Assembly (NCBI RefSeq): GCF_900115095.1
Contig: NZ_FOVH01000001.1
Span: 496,001 to 560,000, forward strand
Source of the DNA: Actinomadura madurae
GTDB lineage: Bacteria; Actinomycetota; Actinomycetes; Streptosporangiales; Streptosporangiaceae
Direction of reading: 5' to 3'
DNA length: 64,000 nucleotides
The notes under the pieces were generated by a model, which was not told the DNA's origin, made no database searches, and worked only from the letters and a program-made list of their open reading frames with translations. Below, piece by piece: positions 33,952 to 41,939 of this stretch (positions within the stretch are counted from its first letter, which is position 1; each line of letters opens with the position of its first letter). Both the position numbers and the translations under genes were made by a program.

Positions 33952-35049
33952 GTGTTCGGTGTAGTACGGCCATGTCGGCATGTCCTGTGCGGGTCCCTGT
34001 TCAAGGACTGGATGGCCCATCTGTGCGGGCTGTGCCTGACCCTGCGCGCCGAGCACGGCCAGGCCGCGCGGCTCGTCACCAACTACGACGGGCTGCTGGT
34101 GTCGGTCCTGGTGGAGGCGCAGGCGCCGGAGCTGTCGCCGCGCCGCAAGGCCGGGCCGTGCGCGCTGCGCGGGATGCGGACCGCCGAGGTCGTCACCGCG
34201 AGGGCGCAGGGCGCGCGGCTCGCCGCCGCGGCGTCCCTGCTCCTCGCGGCCGGCAAGACCCGCGACCACGTGGCGGACGGCGACGGCCCCTACGCCCGCC
34301 GCCTCGTCGCCGCCGCGGCGGGCCGGGCGGCCGGGCGGTGGGACGCCGCGGGCGAGCGCACCGGCGCCGCCGTCGGCTTCGACCCCTCGGTGCTGCGCGA
34401 CGCCGTCGCGCGGCAGCCCGCCCTGGAGTCCACGCCCGGCCTCGGGCTGCTCGATCTGACCGAGCCCACCGAGACGGCCGTCGCGGCCGTGTTCGCGCAC
34501 ACCGCCGTCCTCGCCGGCAAGGAGGGCAACGCCGAGACCCTCGCCGAGGCGGGCCGGTTCTTCGGCCGCCTCGCGCACCTCATCGACGCGGTCGAGGACC
34601 TCGCGGACGACGAGGCGGCGGGCGCGTACAACCCCCTCCTCGCGACCGGCACCGATCTCACCGAGGCCCGCCGGTACGCCGACGACGCGCTGCACGGCCT
34701 GCGGCTCGCGCTCGCCGAGCTGGAAATGGAGAGGCCGCGGCTCGTCCGGGCCCTCCTGGACCGCGAGACGGGCCGCTCCGTCGAGCGCGCCTTCGCCCCC
34801 GAGAGCCTGGCGAAGCACGGACCCAGGCCGCCGCGTCCCGGCTGGCCGATCCCGTGCTTCACCGGGACGCTCGTCTGCGTGACCTGCGGGGTCTTCCAGC
34901 CGGAGTGGAGCGCCCACCACGGCGAGTCCTGCGGCGACCGGTGCTGGTGCACCCGGAACTGCGACGGCTGCGACTGCTGTTGCGACTGCTGCAACTGCGA
35001 CGGCTGCTGCTGCGACTGCGACTGCGACTGCTGCGGCTGTGACTGCTAG
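33952..35049 (+). CDS. DUF5685 family protein with an extreme Cys/Asp-rich C-terminal tail
   Basis: A 365-residue protein. The start GTG 33952 gives 'VFGVVRPCRHVL', the usual family opening, and has GGGAGAAG upstream. The body is helical, with 'CGLCLTLRAEHGQAARLVTN' and 'HLIDAVEDLADDEAAGAYNPL', the latter resembling the Asp-rich helix of isoprenoid-synthase folds. A Cys-rich domain begins near residue 305 ('CVTCGVFQPEW'). The last 38 residues contain 19 Cys; the last 29 consist only of Cys (17), Asp (8), Gly (3) and Asn (1). Such a tail should bind several metal ions or clusters. It lies 106 bases before copC, suggesting but not proving a copper or zinc role. The family's function is unknown. 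Confidence 0.8.
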   Translation: MFGVVRPCRHVLCGSLFKDWMAHLCGLCLTLRAEHGQAARLVTNYDGLLVSVLVEAQAPELSPRRKAGPCALRGMRTAEVVTARAQGARLAAAASLLLAAGKTRDHVADGDGPYARRLVAAAAGRAAGRWDAAGERTGAAVGFDPSVLRDAVARQPALESTPGLGLLDLTEPTETAVAAVFAHTAVLAGKEGNAETLAEAGRFFGRLAHLIDAVEDLADDEAAGAYNPLLATGTDLTEARRYADDALHGLRLALAELEMERPRLVRALLDRETGRSVERAFAPESLAKHGPRPPRPGWPIPCFTGTLVCVTCGVFQPEWSAHHGESCGDRCWCTRNCDGCDCCCDCCNCDGCCCDCDCDCCGCDC

Positions 35050-35110
35050 CGGCCTTTCTGCCGAAACGCCCCATCGTCCGACCCGGAACATGCCATGGTG
35101 GCGGGCTCAG

Positions 35111-35116
35111 TAGGGT
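35111..35116 (+). promoter_or_regulatory. -10 hexamer TAGGGT before copC
   Basis: TAGGGT lies 40 bases before the copC ATG and would give a leader of about 33 bases. It is the best -10 match between the DUF5685 gene and copC. Confidence 0.35.
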
Positions 35117-35155
35117 AGATGAAGCCCTTCGACTCACTAGAGAACCCGGCCATCC

Positions 35156-35821
35156 ATGAACATCTTCAAGCCCCGGCGGCCCGTGCGCCGTCTCGGACTC
35201 GTCGCCGCCCTCGCGCTCGCCCTCGGCGCGTTCACGGCGCCGCCAGCGCTGGCCCACTCGGAGCTGGTCGGCAGCACGCCCGAGAAGGGCGCGCGAGCGG
35301 CCTCCGTGTCCGAGGTCAAGCTCGTCTTCAGCGACAAGATCCGCCTCGCGAAGGTCGTCGTCACCGACGGCGCGAAGAAGGAGTTCCAGGCGGGCGCCGC
35401 CGAGCGCTCCGGCACGACGGTCACGCAGAAGCTGTCGGGCCCGCTGCCCGCCGGGTCCTACACGGTGGCCTACCGGGTCGTCGGCGAGGACGGCCACCCG
35501 ATCGAGAAGAACGACCTGACGTTCAGCGTGGGCGGGGACGGTGCCGCGGCGTCCGGGGCGCCCGCCGCGGGCGGGGTCGGCGCGGAGCAGCAGACGGGCG
35601 ACGCCGCCACCGCCGACGAGCAGCCGCTCAAGATCGACCAGGAGCAGGCCGCGGAGAAGAAGGAGGACTCCGGCTCCGGCATGGTGCTGTGGGTCCTGAT
35701 CGGCGCCGGGCTCCTCGTGGGCGTCGGCATCGGCGTCGCCATCGTGTTCCGCGCCAGGCGCAAGCAGCCGCCGGCGCCGGCCGAGAGCGAGAAGCAGCAG
35801 GTGACGACCGGAAGTGAGTAG
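35156..35821 (+). CDS. copC: CopC domain protein, membrane anchored
   Basis: A 221-residue exported copper-binding protein. The signal peptide ends at 'PPALA', leaving His34 as the first mature residue, as required for the histidine-brace/Cu(II) site. His115 in 'GEDGHPIEK' supplies the second ligand. A flexible acidic linker and one membrane helix (about 174-197) with a Lys/Arg stop anchor it on the outside. No Met-rich Cu(I) site is seen. The stop overlaps the next gene by eight bases, so it is coupled to the CopD-CtaG gene. Confidence 0.9.
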   Translation: MNIFKPRRPVRRLGLVAALALALGAFTAPPALAHSELVGSTPEKGARAASVSEVKLVFSDKIRLAKVVVTDGAKKEFQAGAAERSGTTVTQKLSGPLPAGSYTVAYRVVGEDGHPIEKNDLTFSVGGDGAAASGAPAAGGVGAEQQTGDAATADEQPLKIDQEQAAEKKEDSGSGMVLWVLIGAGLLVGVGIGVAIVFRARRKQPPAPAESEKQQVTTGSE

Positions 35822-37868
35822 GAGCAGCCGGGCCGTCTGGGCGGGCGGCGGGGCCGCGCTGGCCGCGTCCGCCACCGCCCTGGTGGCCGGGCTCGTGCTC
35901 GGCGGCTCGGTCACCGAGAAGGTCGTTCCCGGCCTCGGCGACGCGGGCGCCCTCACCCGGTGGGGGCTGCCCGCCTCCCGGACGGCGATGGACCTGCTGT
36001 CCGCGCTGGCCGTCGGCGCCCTGCTCGCCGCCGCCGCGTTCCTGCCGGTCGAGGGCGGGCGCGGCGCCCCGCGGCTGTCGAAGGACGCCGTCGGATACCT
36101 CAACGCCGCGTCCTGGTTCGCCGCGGGATGGGCCGCCGCCGCCGCGGCCACCCTGGTCTTCACCGTCGCGGACGTCCTCGGCCAGCCGGCCGGGAGCGTC
36201 CTCACCGGCAGCGAGCTGAGCAGCTACGTCGGCTCGCTGCCGCAGGGCACCGCCCTCATGATCGTCGTGCTGCTCGCCGTGGTCGTGGCGCTGCTGGCCC
36301 GCACCACCACCACGCCCGCCGCCGCGTTCGGCCTGCTCGCCATGGCCGGGATCGCGCTGCTGCCCGCGCCGCTGACCGGGCACTCGGCCTCGGCCGCCAA
36401 CCACTCCGTCGCGACGACCGGCGTCGCCCTGCACGTGGCCGCGGTCGCGCCGTGGGTCGGCGGGCTCGCCGTCGTCTGCGTCCACGCCCTGCTGCGCCGC
36501 GACCGGCTGCCGCTCATGGCCGGCCGGTTCAGCCGCATGGCCCTGTGGTGCTACATCACCGTCGGCGTCAGCGGCCTGGTGAACGTCGTCGCCCGGCTGC
36601 CCGACCCGGCGGAGCTGGTCGAGACGAACTACGGGCGGCTCGCGCTCGGCAAGATCATCGCGTTCGGGGCGCTCGGCTGGTTCGGCTGGTGGCACCGGAG
36701 CCGGACGCTGCCCGCCCTCGCCGCCGGCCGGCCGTGGTCGTTCGGCCGGTTCGCCACGGTCGAGACGGCCGTGATGGCCGCCACCATGGGCCTCGCGGTC
36801 GCCCTGGCGCGCACCGCGCCGCCCCCGCCGGCCGAGCCGGAGTCGGCGGTCAAGGCGCAGCTCGGCTACGACATGCCCCCGGAGGTCACTCCGGCGCGGC
36901 TGCTGACGCTGTGGCAGTTCGACCTGTTCTTCGCGGTCCTCGTCGTCGTCCTCGGCGGCCTGTACCTGGCCGCGGTGGTCCGGCTGCGCAAGCGCGGCGA
37001 CTCCTGGTCCACCGCCCGCACCGTCTCCTGGTTCCTCGGGCTCCTGACCATCGTGGCCGTCACCCAGACCGGCGTCGCCAAGTACGCGCCGATCCTGTTC
37101 AGCGTGCACATGGCGCAGCACATGGTGCTGAACATGCTGACACCGATCTTCCTGGTCGTCGGCGCGCCGGTCACGCTGGCGCTGCGGGCGCTCAAGCCCG
37201 CCCGGATCCGCGGCGACCGCGGCCCTCGCGAGTGGCTGACCACGATGCTGAAGAGCAGGTACCTCAAGGTCATCGCGCACCCCGCGGTCGCGACCGTCAT
37301 CTTCGTGGCGAGCACCTTCGCGCTGTACTTCACGCCGCTGTTCGAGGCCGCGATGCGCAACCACCTCGGGCACATCGCCATGATGGTGCACTTCCTGGCC
37401 TCCGGATCCCTGTTCTTCTGGGTGCTGCTCGGCGTCGACCCGGCGCCGAGGAAGCTGCCCTACCCCGGGCGGCTCCTGCTGCTGTTCGTGACGATGCCGT
37501 TCCACGCGTTCTTCGGCATCGCGCTGATGAACATGAGCCAGGCGCTCGCCCGCGGCTGGTACGCCTCCGTCGACCCGCCGTGGGGCACGACGACCCTGCA
37601 CGACCAGCACACCGGCGGCGCGATCGCGTGGGGGTTCGGCGAGGTGCCGACGTTCATCGTCCTGATCGTCCTGGCGATCCAGTGGTATCTGGACGACCAG
37701 CGGCAGGCCCGGCGCCTGGACCGCAAGGCCGACCGGGCCGCGAAGGGCGGCGGGGGCGGCGAGGACGACGAGCTGGCCGCCTACAACGCCCGCCTGGCCA
37801 AGCTCGCCGAGCGCGACCGGGAGGCGGCCGGAGAGCGGGCCAAGCCCCGCAGGCAGCCCAAGACCTGA
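35814..37868 (+). CDS. CopD-CtaG fusion: copper importer/cytochrome oxidase assembly protein
   Basis: A 684-residue membrane protein with about 15 helices. The N-terminal half (to about 350) is CopD-like: 'PLTGHSASAANHSVATTGVA' and 'LHVAAVAPWVGGLAVV' with conserved His. The C-terminal half is CtaG/Caa3-like: 'HMAQHMVLNMLTPIFLVVGAP' and 'HIAMMVHFLASGSLFFWVLLG', plus 'PFHAFFGIALM'. The tail is charged. Such fusions are typical of actinomycetes and are thought to deliver copper to cytochrome oxidase. It is coupled to copC. Confidence 0.9.
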   Translation: MSRSSRAVWAGGGAALAASATALVAGLVLGGSVTEKVVPGLGDAGALTRWGLPASRTAMDLLSALAVGALLAAAAFLPVEGGRGAPRLSKDAVGYLNAASWFAAGWAAAAAATLVFTVADVLGQPAGSVLTGSELSSYVGSLPQGTALMIVVLLAVVVALLARTTTTPAAAFGLLAMAGIALLPAPLTGHSASAANHSVATTGVALHVAAVAPWVGGLAVVCVHALLRRDRLPLMAGRFSRMALWCYITVGVSGLVNVVARLPDPAELVETNYGRLALGKIIAFGALGWFGWWHRSRTLPALAAGRPWSFGRFATVETAVMAATMGLAVALARTAPPPPAEPESAVKAQLGYDMPPEVTPARLLTLWQFDLFFAVLVVVLGGLYLAAVVRLRKRGDSWSTARTVSWFLGLLTIVAVTQTGVAKYAPILFSVHMAQHMVLNMLTPIFLVVGAPVTLALRALKPARIRGDRGPREWLTTMLKSRYLKVIAHPAVATVIFVASTFALYFTPLFEAAMRNHLGHIAMMVHFLASGSLFFWVLLGVDPAPRKLPYPGRLLLLFVTMPFHAFFGIALMNMSQALARGWYASVDPPWGTTTLHDQHTGGAIAWGFGEVPTFIVLIVLAIQWYLDDQRQARRLDRKADRAAKGGGGGEDDELAAYNARLAKLAERDREAAGERAKPRRQPKT

Positions 37869-37874
37869 CACGGC

Positions 37875-37894
37875 TCCCTCCCGCGGGGGAGGGG
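37875..37894 (+). terminator. Hairpin between the CopD-CtaG gene and the sensor kinase
   Basis: CTCCCTCC(C) pairs with (G)GGAGGGGG in a seven-base stem with a G-U extension and a four-base loop. It starts seven bases after the CopD-CtaG stop and precedes a possible promoter for the kinase gene. No T-tract. Confidence 0.4.
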
Positions 37895-37924
37895 CCGGCC
37901 CGCCCGGTCTGCCAGGATCGGTGT

Positions 37925-39157
37925 GTGCTCCGTGTCCTCCGGCCGCTGATCGAGCGGACGACCTGGCGGCGCTGGTCCCACCTCGTCGTGGGCGGCGCGC
38001 TGCTGATGCCGTACTGGTTCCTCGCGATGAGCCTGGCGCCGGTGCTGCGGGTCCGCGACCCCGTCGTCATCATCGTGCTGATCCTGGTCGTCCTGCCGAC
38101 GGCGGCGACGTTCGTCACGGGCCTCGTGCCGACCGTGCGGCTCCTGGAGAGCTCCCTCGCCAAGGAGCTGCTCAAGGGCCCCGCGGCGGCGCTCGTGCCG
38201 GGGTCGGCCGCCTCGTGGGAGAGCCGGATCCGGGCCGCCGCGTGGTTCACGCTGCACCTGGTCACCGGCGTGGTCGTCAGCGGGCTGAGCCTGGCGGTGC
38301 CGCCGTTCGCGGTCGTGATGATCCTGGCGCCGGCGGTGGCCTGGGACACCCGGTTCCTGGACTCCTGGGGCTGGGAGGGCACCTGGCACCAGTGGCCCGC
38401 GCCGCTGATCGGGACGGCGTCCATGGCGGTGCTGCTCGCGCTGATCGTCGTGGCGGGGGCGCTGCTGTCCCGGGCGGCGCCCTGGTTCCTCGGGCCGTCG
38501 GCCGCCGAGCGGATCGCCGCGATGGAGACCGAGGCGGTCAAGCTCGCCGAGCGCAACCGGCTGGCCAGGGAGCTGCACGACTCGGTCGGGCACGCGCTCA
38601 GCGTGGTGACGCTGCAGGCCGGGGCGGCCGGGCGGGTGCTCGACAGCGACCCCGCGTTCGCCCGTGAGGCCCTCGGCGCGATCGAGGAGTCGGCCCGCGC
38701 CGCGCTGGAGGACCTCGACCACGTGCTCGGGCTGCTGCGCGACGACCCGTCCCGCCCGGCGCCGCAGGCCACGCTGAAGGATCTCGACCGGCTGCTGGAG
38801 CAGACGCGGATCGCCGGGGTGACACTGGACGCGGAGGTGGACCCGGAGGTGGAGCACGTCCCGGCGGCGGTGTCGCGGGAGGCGTACCGGATCGTCCAGG
38901 AGGGCCTGACCAACGCGCTGCGGCACGCCGGGAAGGTCCCGGTGCGGCTGCGGCTCGGCACCGACGGGGAACGGCTGGAGGTGGAGATGAGCAATCCGCT
39001 GGGCTCCCATCGCGGCGACGGCGCCGACCACGGCGGCGGGCGCGGCCTCGGCGGCGTCCGCGAGCGCGTCACCGTGCTGCGCGGGGAGATGACCGCCGGC
39101 GCCGAGGGCGGCCGCTGGCGATTCCGCGTCTCGCTGCCGCTAAGGTCCGGAACATGA
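37925..39157 (+). CDS. NarL-type sensor histidine kinase
   Basis: A 410-residue kinase. The N-terminal 190 residues hold five or six membrane helices with almost no external loop, so the signal is probably sensed in or at the membrane. The HisKA_3 dimerisation motif 'RLARELHDSVGHALSVV' has the phosphorylated His218. 'REAYRIVQEGLTNALRHAG' is the N-box of the ATPase domain and 'GGGRGLGGVRERV' the G-box. GTG start 37925; CAGGAT lies six bases upstream. Coupled to the response regulator by an ATGA overlap. Its place next to copper genes is suggestive only. Confidence 0.85.
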   Translation: MLRVLRPLIERTTWRRWSHLVVGGALLMPYWFLAMSLAPVLRVRDPVVIIVLILVVLPTAATFVTGLVPTVRLLESSLAKELLKGPAAALVPGSAASWESRIRAAAWFTLHLVTGVVVSGLSLAVPPFAVVMILAPAVAWDTRFLDSWGWEGTWHQWPAPLIGTASMAVLLALIVVAGALLSRAAPWFLGPSAAERIAAMETEAVKLAERNRLARELHDSVGHALSVVTLQAGAAGRVLDSDPAFAREALGAIEESARAALEDLDHVLGLLRDDPSRPAPQATLKDLDRLLEQTRIAGVTLDAEVDPEVEHVPAAVSREAYRIVQEGLTNALRHAGKVPVRLRLGTDGERLEVEMSNPLGSHRGDGADHGGGRGLGGVRERVTVLRGEMTAGAEGGRWRFRVSLPLRSGT

Positions 39158-39810
39158 CGATCAAGGTTCTGCTGGTCGACGACGAGCGGCTGATCCGGGC
39201 GGGCCTCGCCGCCATCATCGACGCCGAGGACGACCTGGCCGTCGTCGGCGAGGCCTCCGACGGGTCGGAGGTGCCGGGCGAGGTGAAGCGGCTGCGCCCG
39301 GACGTGATCCTGATGGACGTGCGGATGCCGCGGCTCGACGGCATCCAGGCGACCCGCCACATCCTGGACACCGTGCCGGAGCCGCCGCGGATCATCGTCG
39401 TCACCACGTTCGAGAACGACGAGTACGTCTACGACGCGCTGAAGGCGGGCGCGAACGGCTTCCTGCTCAAGCGGACGCGGCCGGAGGAGATCCTGCAGGC
39501 GATCCGGATGGTCGCGCACGGCGACAGCCTGCTGTTCCCGGCGGCGATCCGGGAGCTGGCGGCGCGGCACGGGACGCCCGGCGCCGAGGGCGGCGGCGCG
39601 CGCTGGCACGACCGGCTGACCGAGCGGGAGGGGGACGTGCTGCGGCTGATGGCCAAGGGCCGCTCGAACGCCGAGATCGCCCGGGAGCTGTTCGTCAGCC
39701 CGCAGACGGTGAAGACCCACGTCGGCAACATCCTCGCCAAGCTGCAGGCCCGCGACCGCACCCAGGCGGTGATCTTCGCCTACGAGACGGGCTTCATCAC
39801 CCCCGGCTGA
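39154..39810 (+). CDS. NarL/LuxR-type response regulator
   Basis: A 218-residue regulator. The receiver domain has the acidic pair at residues 9-11, phosphorylated Asp55 ('VILMDVRMPR'), Thr85-type switch ('VVTTFENDEYV') and Lys ('FLLKRTRPEE'). Residues 150-212 are a GerE/LuxR helix-turn-helix: 'LTEREGDVLRLMAKGRSNAE', then 'SPQTVKTHVGNILAKL'. It overlaps the kinase stop by four bases and must be its partner. Confidence 0.92.
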   Translation: MTIKVLLVDDERLIRAGLAAIIDAEDDLAVVGEASDGSEVPGEVKRLRPDVILMDVRMPRLDGIQATRHILDTVPEPPRIIVVTTFENDEYVYDALKAGANGFLLKRTRPEEILQAIRMVAHGDSLLFPAAIRELAARHGTPGAEGGGARWHDRLTEREGDVLRLMAKGRSNAEIARELFVSPQTVKTHVGNILAKLQARDRTQAVIFAYETGFITPG

Positions 39811-39827
39811 TTTGGCAGGGTGAGCCC

Positions 39828-40769
39828 ATGAGGGACTTCCGGTTCGGGTTCAACGTCTTCGACATCGCCTCGCACGGCGACTTCGCCGAGCGGTGCCGCC
39901 GGGCCGAGCGCTACGGCTACGCCACCGCGCTCGTGCCCGATCACCTCGGCGCTCCGGCGCCGTTCCCGACGATGGTCGCCGCCGCGGACGCGACCGAACG
40001 GCTGCGCGTCGGCACGCTGGTGCTGAACGCCGGGTTCTGGAACGCGCACCTGCTCGCCCGCGAGGTCGCCACCGCCGACCGGCTCACCGGCGGACGGGTG
40101 GAGCTCGGCCTCGGCGCCGGGCACATGAAGTGGGAGTTCGACGCGGCCGGCCTCCCCTGGGAGCCGTTCGGCGCCCGCGCGGAGCGGATGACCGAGCTGA
40201 TCGCGGAGCTGGGCGGGCTGTTCGGCGGCGACGGCTACGAGGCGCACCGGCCGATCGCCGAGCACTTCGGGCTGGCCGAGCTGGCGCCCGTCCAGCGGGC
40301 CGGGTTCGGCGGCTCGGGCCCGCCGCTGCTCGTCGGCGGGACCGGCGACACCGTCCTGCGGGCCGCCGCCCGCCATGCCGACATCGTCGGGATCGCCGGG
40401 GCCTACCAGGTGAAGGGGCGTCCGCCGGGGACGTTCCGGCTGGGCACCGCCGCCGAGGCCGAGGAGCGGGTCCGGTTCGTCCGCGAGCACGCGGGCGGGC
40501 GGGCGGACGCCGTCGAGTGGAACGTGCTCGTCCAGCACGTCCAGGTCACTCCCGACCGGCGCGCCGAGGCGGAGCGGATCCACGCGGAGCGGATGCCGGA
40601 GATGCCGGTGGAGGAGATCCTGGACACCCCGTTCGTCCTCCTCGGGACCGAGGCGCAGATCGCCGAGCAGATCCGGGAGCGGCGCGAGCGGTTCGGGTTC
40701 TCCTACGTCACGGTCCATTCCCCTTTCATGGACGTCCTCGGCCCGGTGATCGAACGCGCCTTCGGGTAG
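39828..40769 (+). CDS. LLM-class F420-dependent oxidoreductase
   Basis: A 313-residue luciferase-like TIM-barrel protein. 'RCRRAERYGYATALVPDHLG' and 'FPTMVAAADATERLRVGTLV' are the usual early motifs. 'VATADRLTGGRVELGLGAGH' and 'PPLLVGGTGDTVLRAAARHAD' are typical of the actinomycete F420 subgroup with TIGR03621-like layout. The substrate is unknown. An NADPH:F420 reductase gene in the same window shows that the host uses F420. The gene lies 17 bases after the response regulator; CAGGGT six bases before the ATG suggests its own leaderless promoter. Confidence 0.85.
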   Translation: MRDFRFGFNVFDIASHGDFAERCRRAERYGYATALVPDHLGAPAPFPTMVAAADATERLRVGTLVLNAGFWNAHLLAREVATADRLTGGRVELGLGAGHMKWEFDAAGLPWEPFGARAERMTELIAELGGLFGGDGYEAHRPIAEHFGLAELAPVQRAGFGGSGPPLLVGGTGDTVLRAAARHADIVGIAGAYQVKGRPPGTFRLGTAAEAEERVRFVREHAGGRADAVEWNVLVQHVQVTPDRRAEAERIHAERMPEMPVEEILDTPFVLLGTEAQIAEQIRERRERFGFSYVTVHSPFMDVLGPVIERAFG

Positions 40770-40841
40770 CGCTTACGCCCGGTTTACCTGCGGGTAGCTA
40801 GAAAAGAGACATAAGCGAACAGGTCCGACGATCGGGGGATC

Positions 40842-41939
40842 ATGGACGCCGTCACCCTGTCCGAGCTGCGCAAGCCGAGGCCCTATCCGGCGGTGTCGGT
40901 GCTGATGCCGACGCACCGGTCCGCCAGGGAGAACCGCGAGGACCGGATCCGCCTGCGCAACCTGCTCGCGGAGGTGCGGCACCGGCTGCGGGACGATCCC
41001 CGGGTAGTGCCCGACGCCGCCGACCACGTGCTGCGCGGGCTGGAGCGCGCGGCGGAGGAGGTCGACCCGCGGCACGGCTCCGACGGGCTGGTGCTGTTCG
41101 CCGCCCCGAACGGCGAGCACCACGCGTTCACGATCGGCCAGCCCGTCGACGAGCGGGTGGTCGTCGACACCGGGTTCGCGACCCGCGACCTCGTCGCCGA
41201 CTTCACCCGCAGGCCGCGCTACTGGCTGCTGTCCCTGTCGGACCACCGGACGCGGCTGTGGGACGGCCTCGGCGGGGACCTGACCGAGCACACCCGCGGC
41301 GGGTTCCCGCTCGCGCCCGCGCCGATCGACGAGGCGAGCGCCGGGCGGCTGGCGCGCCGCCCCGCCCAGGGCGGTGACGGCGAGCGCCGCCGCCAGGCGG
41401 TGCGGGACGCGGTGGCCGCCGTCGAGCGGGTCCTCGCACGCGACCGCCGCCCGCTGATCGTCGCCGGCGTGACCCGCCACCAGGCGCTCTTCGACGAGAT
41501 CGCCGGACCGCACGTCACCGTGGCCGGCCGTGTCGAGGGCGGCTTCGAGGGCGCCCCGCCGAGCGTGCTCGCCGAGGCGGCCCGCCCGGCGCTCGCCGCC
41601 TACGAGGACCTCCGCGAGGTCGGCGTGCTGTCGGAGCTGGAGGCCGCGCGCAGCATCCAGCGCTACGCGGGCGGGCTCCGCGAGGTGGCGCGCCTGGCCG
41701 AGGAGGGACGCGGCGAGCACCTGGTCGTCGAGCGCGGCTACTACGCGCCCGCCGTGCGGACCGAGGGCGAGCTCGTCCCGGTGGAGGGCATGCCCGGCGT
41801 CCTCAAGGGCGCGGACGTGGTCGACGACGCCGTGGACGACGTGATCGAGACGACGCTGGAGTACGGCGGCGAGGTCACCTTCGTCTCGGACGGCTTCCTG
41901 ATCGACCACGACCGCATCGCCCTGGTGACGCGCTACTGA
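40842..41939 (+). CDS. baeRF family protein (bacterial eRF1-like), probable baeRF3 type
   Basis: A 365-residue protein resembling the bacterial archaeo-eukaryotic release-factor family. The N-terminal half has 'YPAVSVLMPTHRSARENRED' and 'LRNLLAEVRHRL', found in these proteins. The C-terminal half resembles the eRF1 domain 3/pelota fold ('DDVIETTLEYGGEVTFVSDG'). Family members are proposed to act in ribosome rescue or hibernation, but I see no GGQ loop and no direct evidence of peptide release. It overlaps the convergent glycosyltransferase gene by seven bases. Confidence 0.7.
   Translation: MDAVTLSELRKPRPYPAVSVLMPTHRSARENREDRIRLRNLLAEVRHRLRDDPRVVPDAADHVLRGLERAAEEVDPRHGSDGLVLFAAPNGEHHAFTIGQPVDERVVVDTGFATRDLVADFTRRPRYWLLSLSDHRTRLWDGLGGDLTEHTRGGFPLAPAPIDEASAGRLARRPAQGGDGERRRQAVRDAVAAVERVLARDRRPLIVAGVTRHQALFDEIAGPHVTVAGRVEGGFEGAPPSVLAEAARPALAAYEDLREVGVLSELEAARSIQRYAGGLREVARLAEEGRGEHLVVERGYYAPAVRTEGELVPVEGMPGVLKGADVVDDAVDDVIETTLEYGGEVTFVSDGFLIDHDRIALVTRY

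Noticed and set aside
34960..35049. Cys-rich tail as a frameshift or assembly artefact
   Set aside because: Reading frame, start and stop are consistent with the DUF5685 body, Cys-rich motifs begin well before the tail, and codons alternate TGC/TGT/GAC rather than forming a pure simple repeat.
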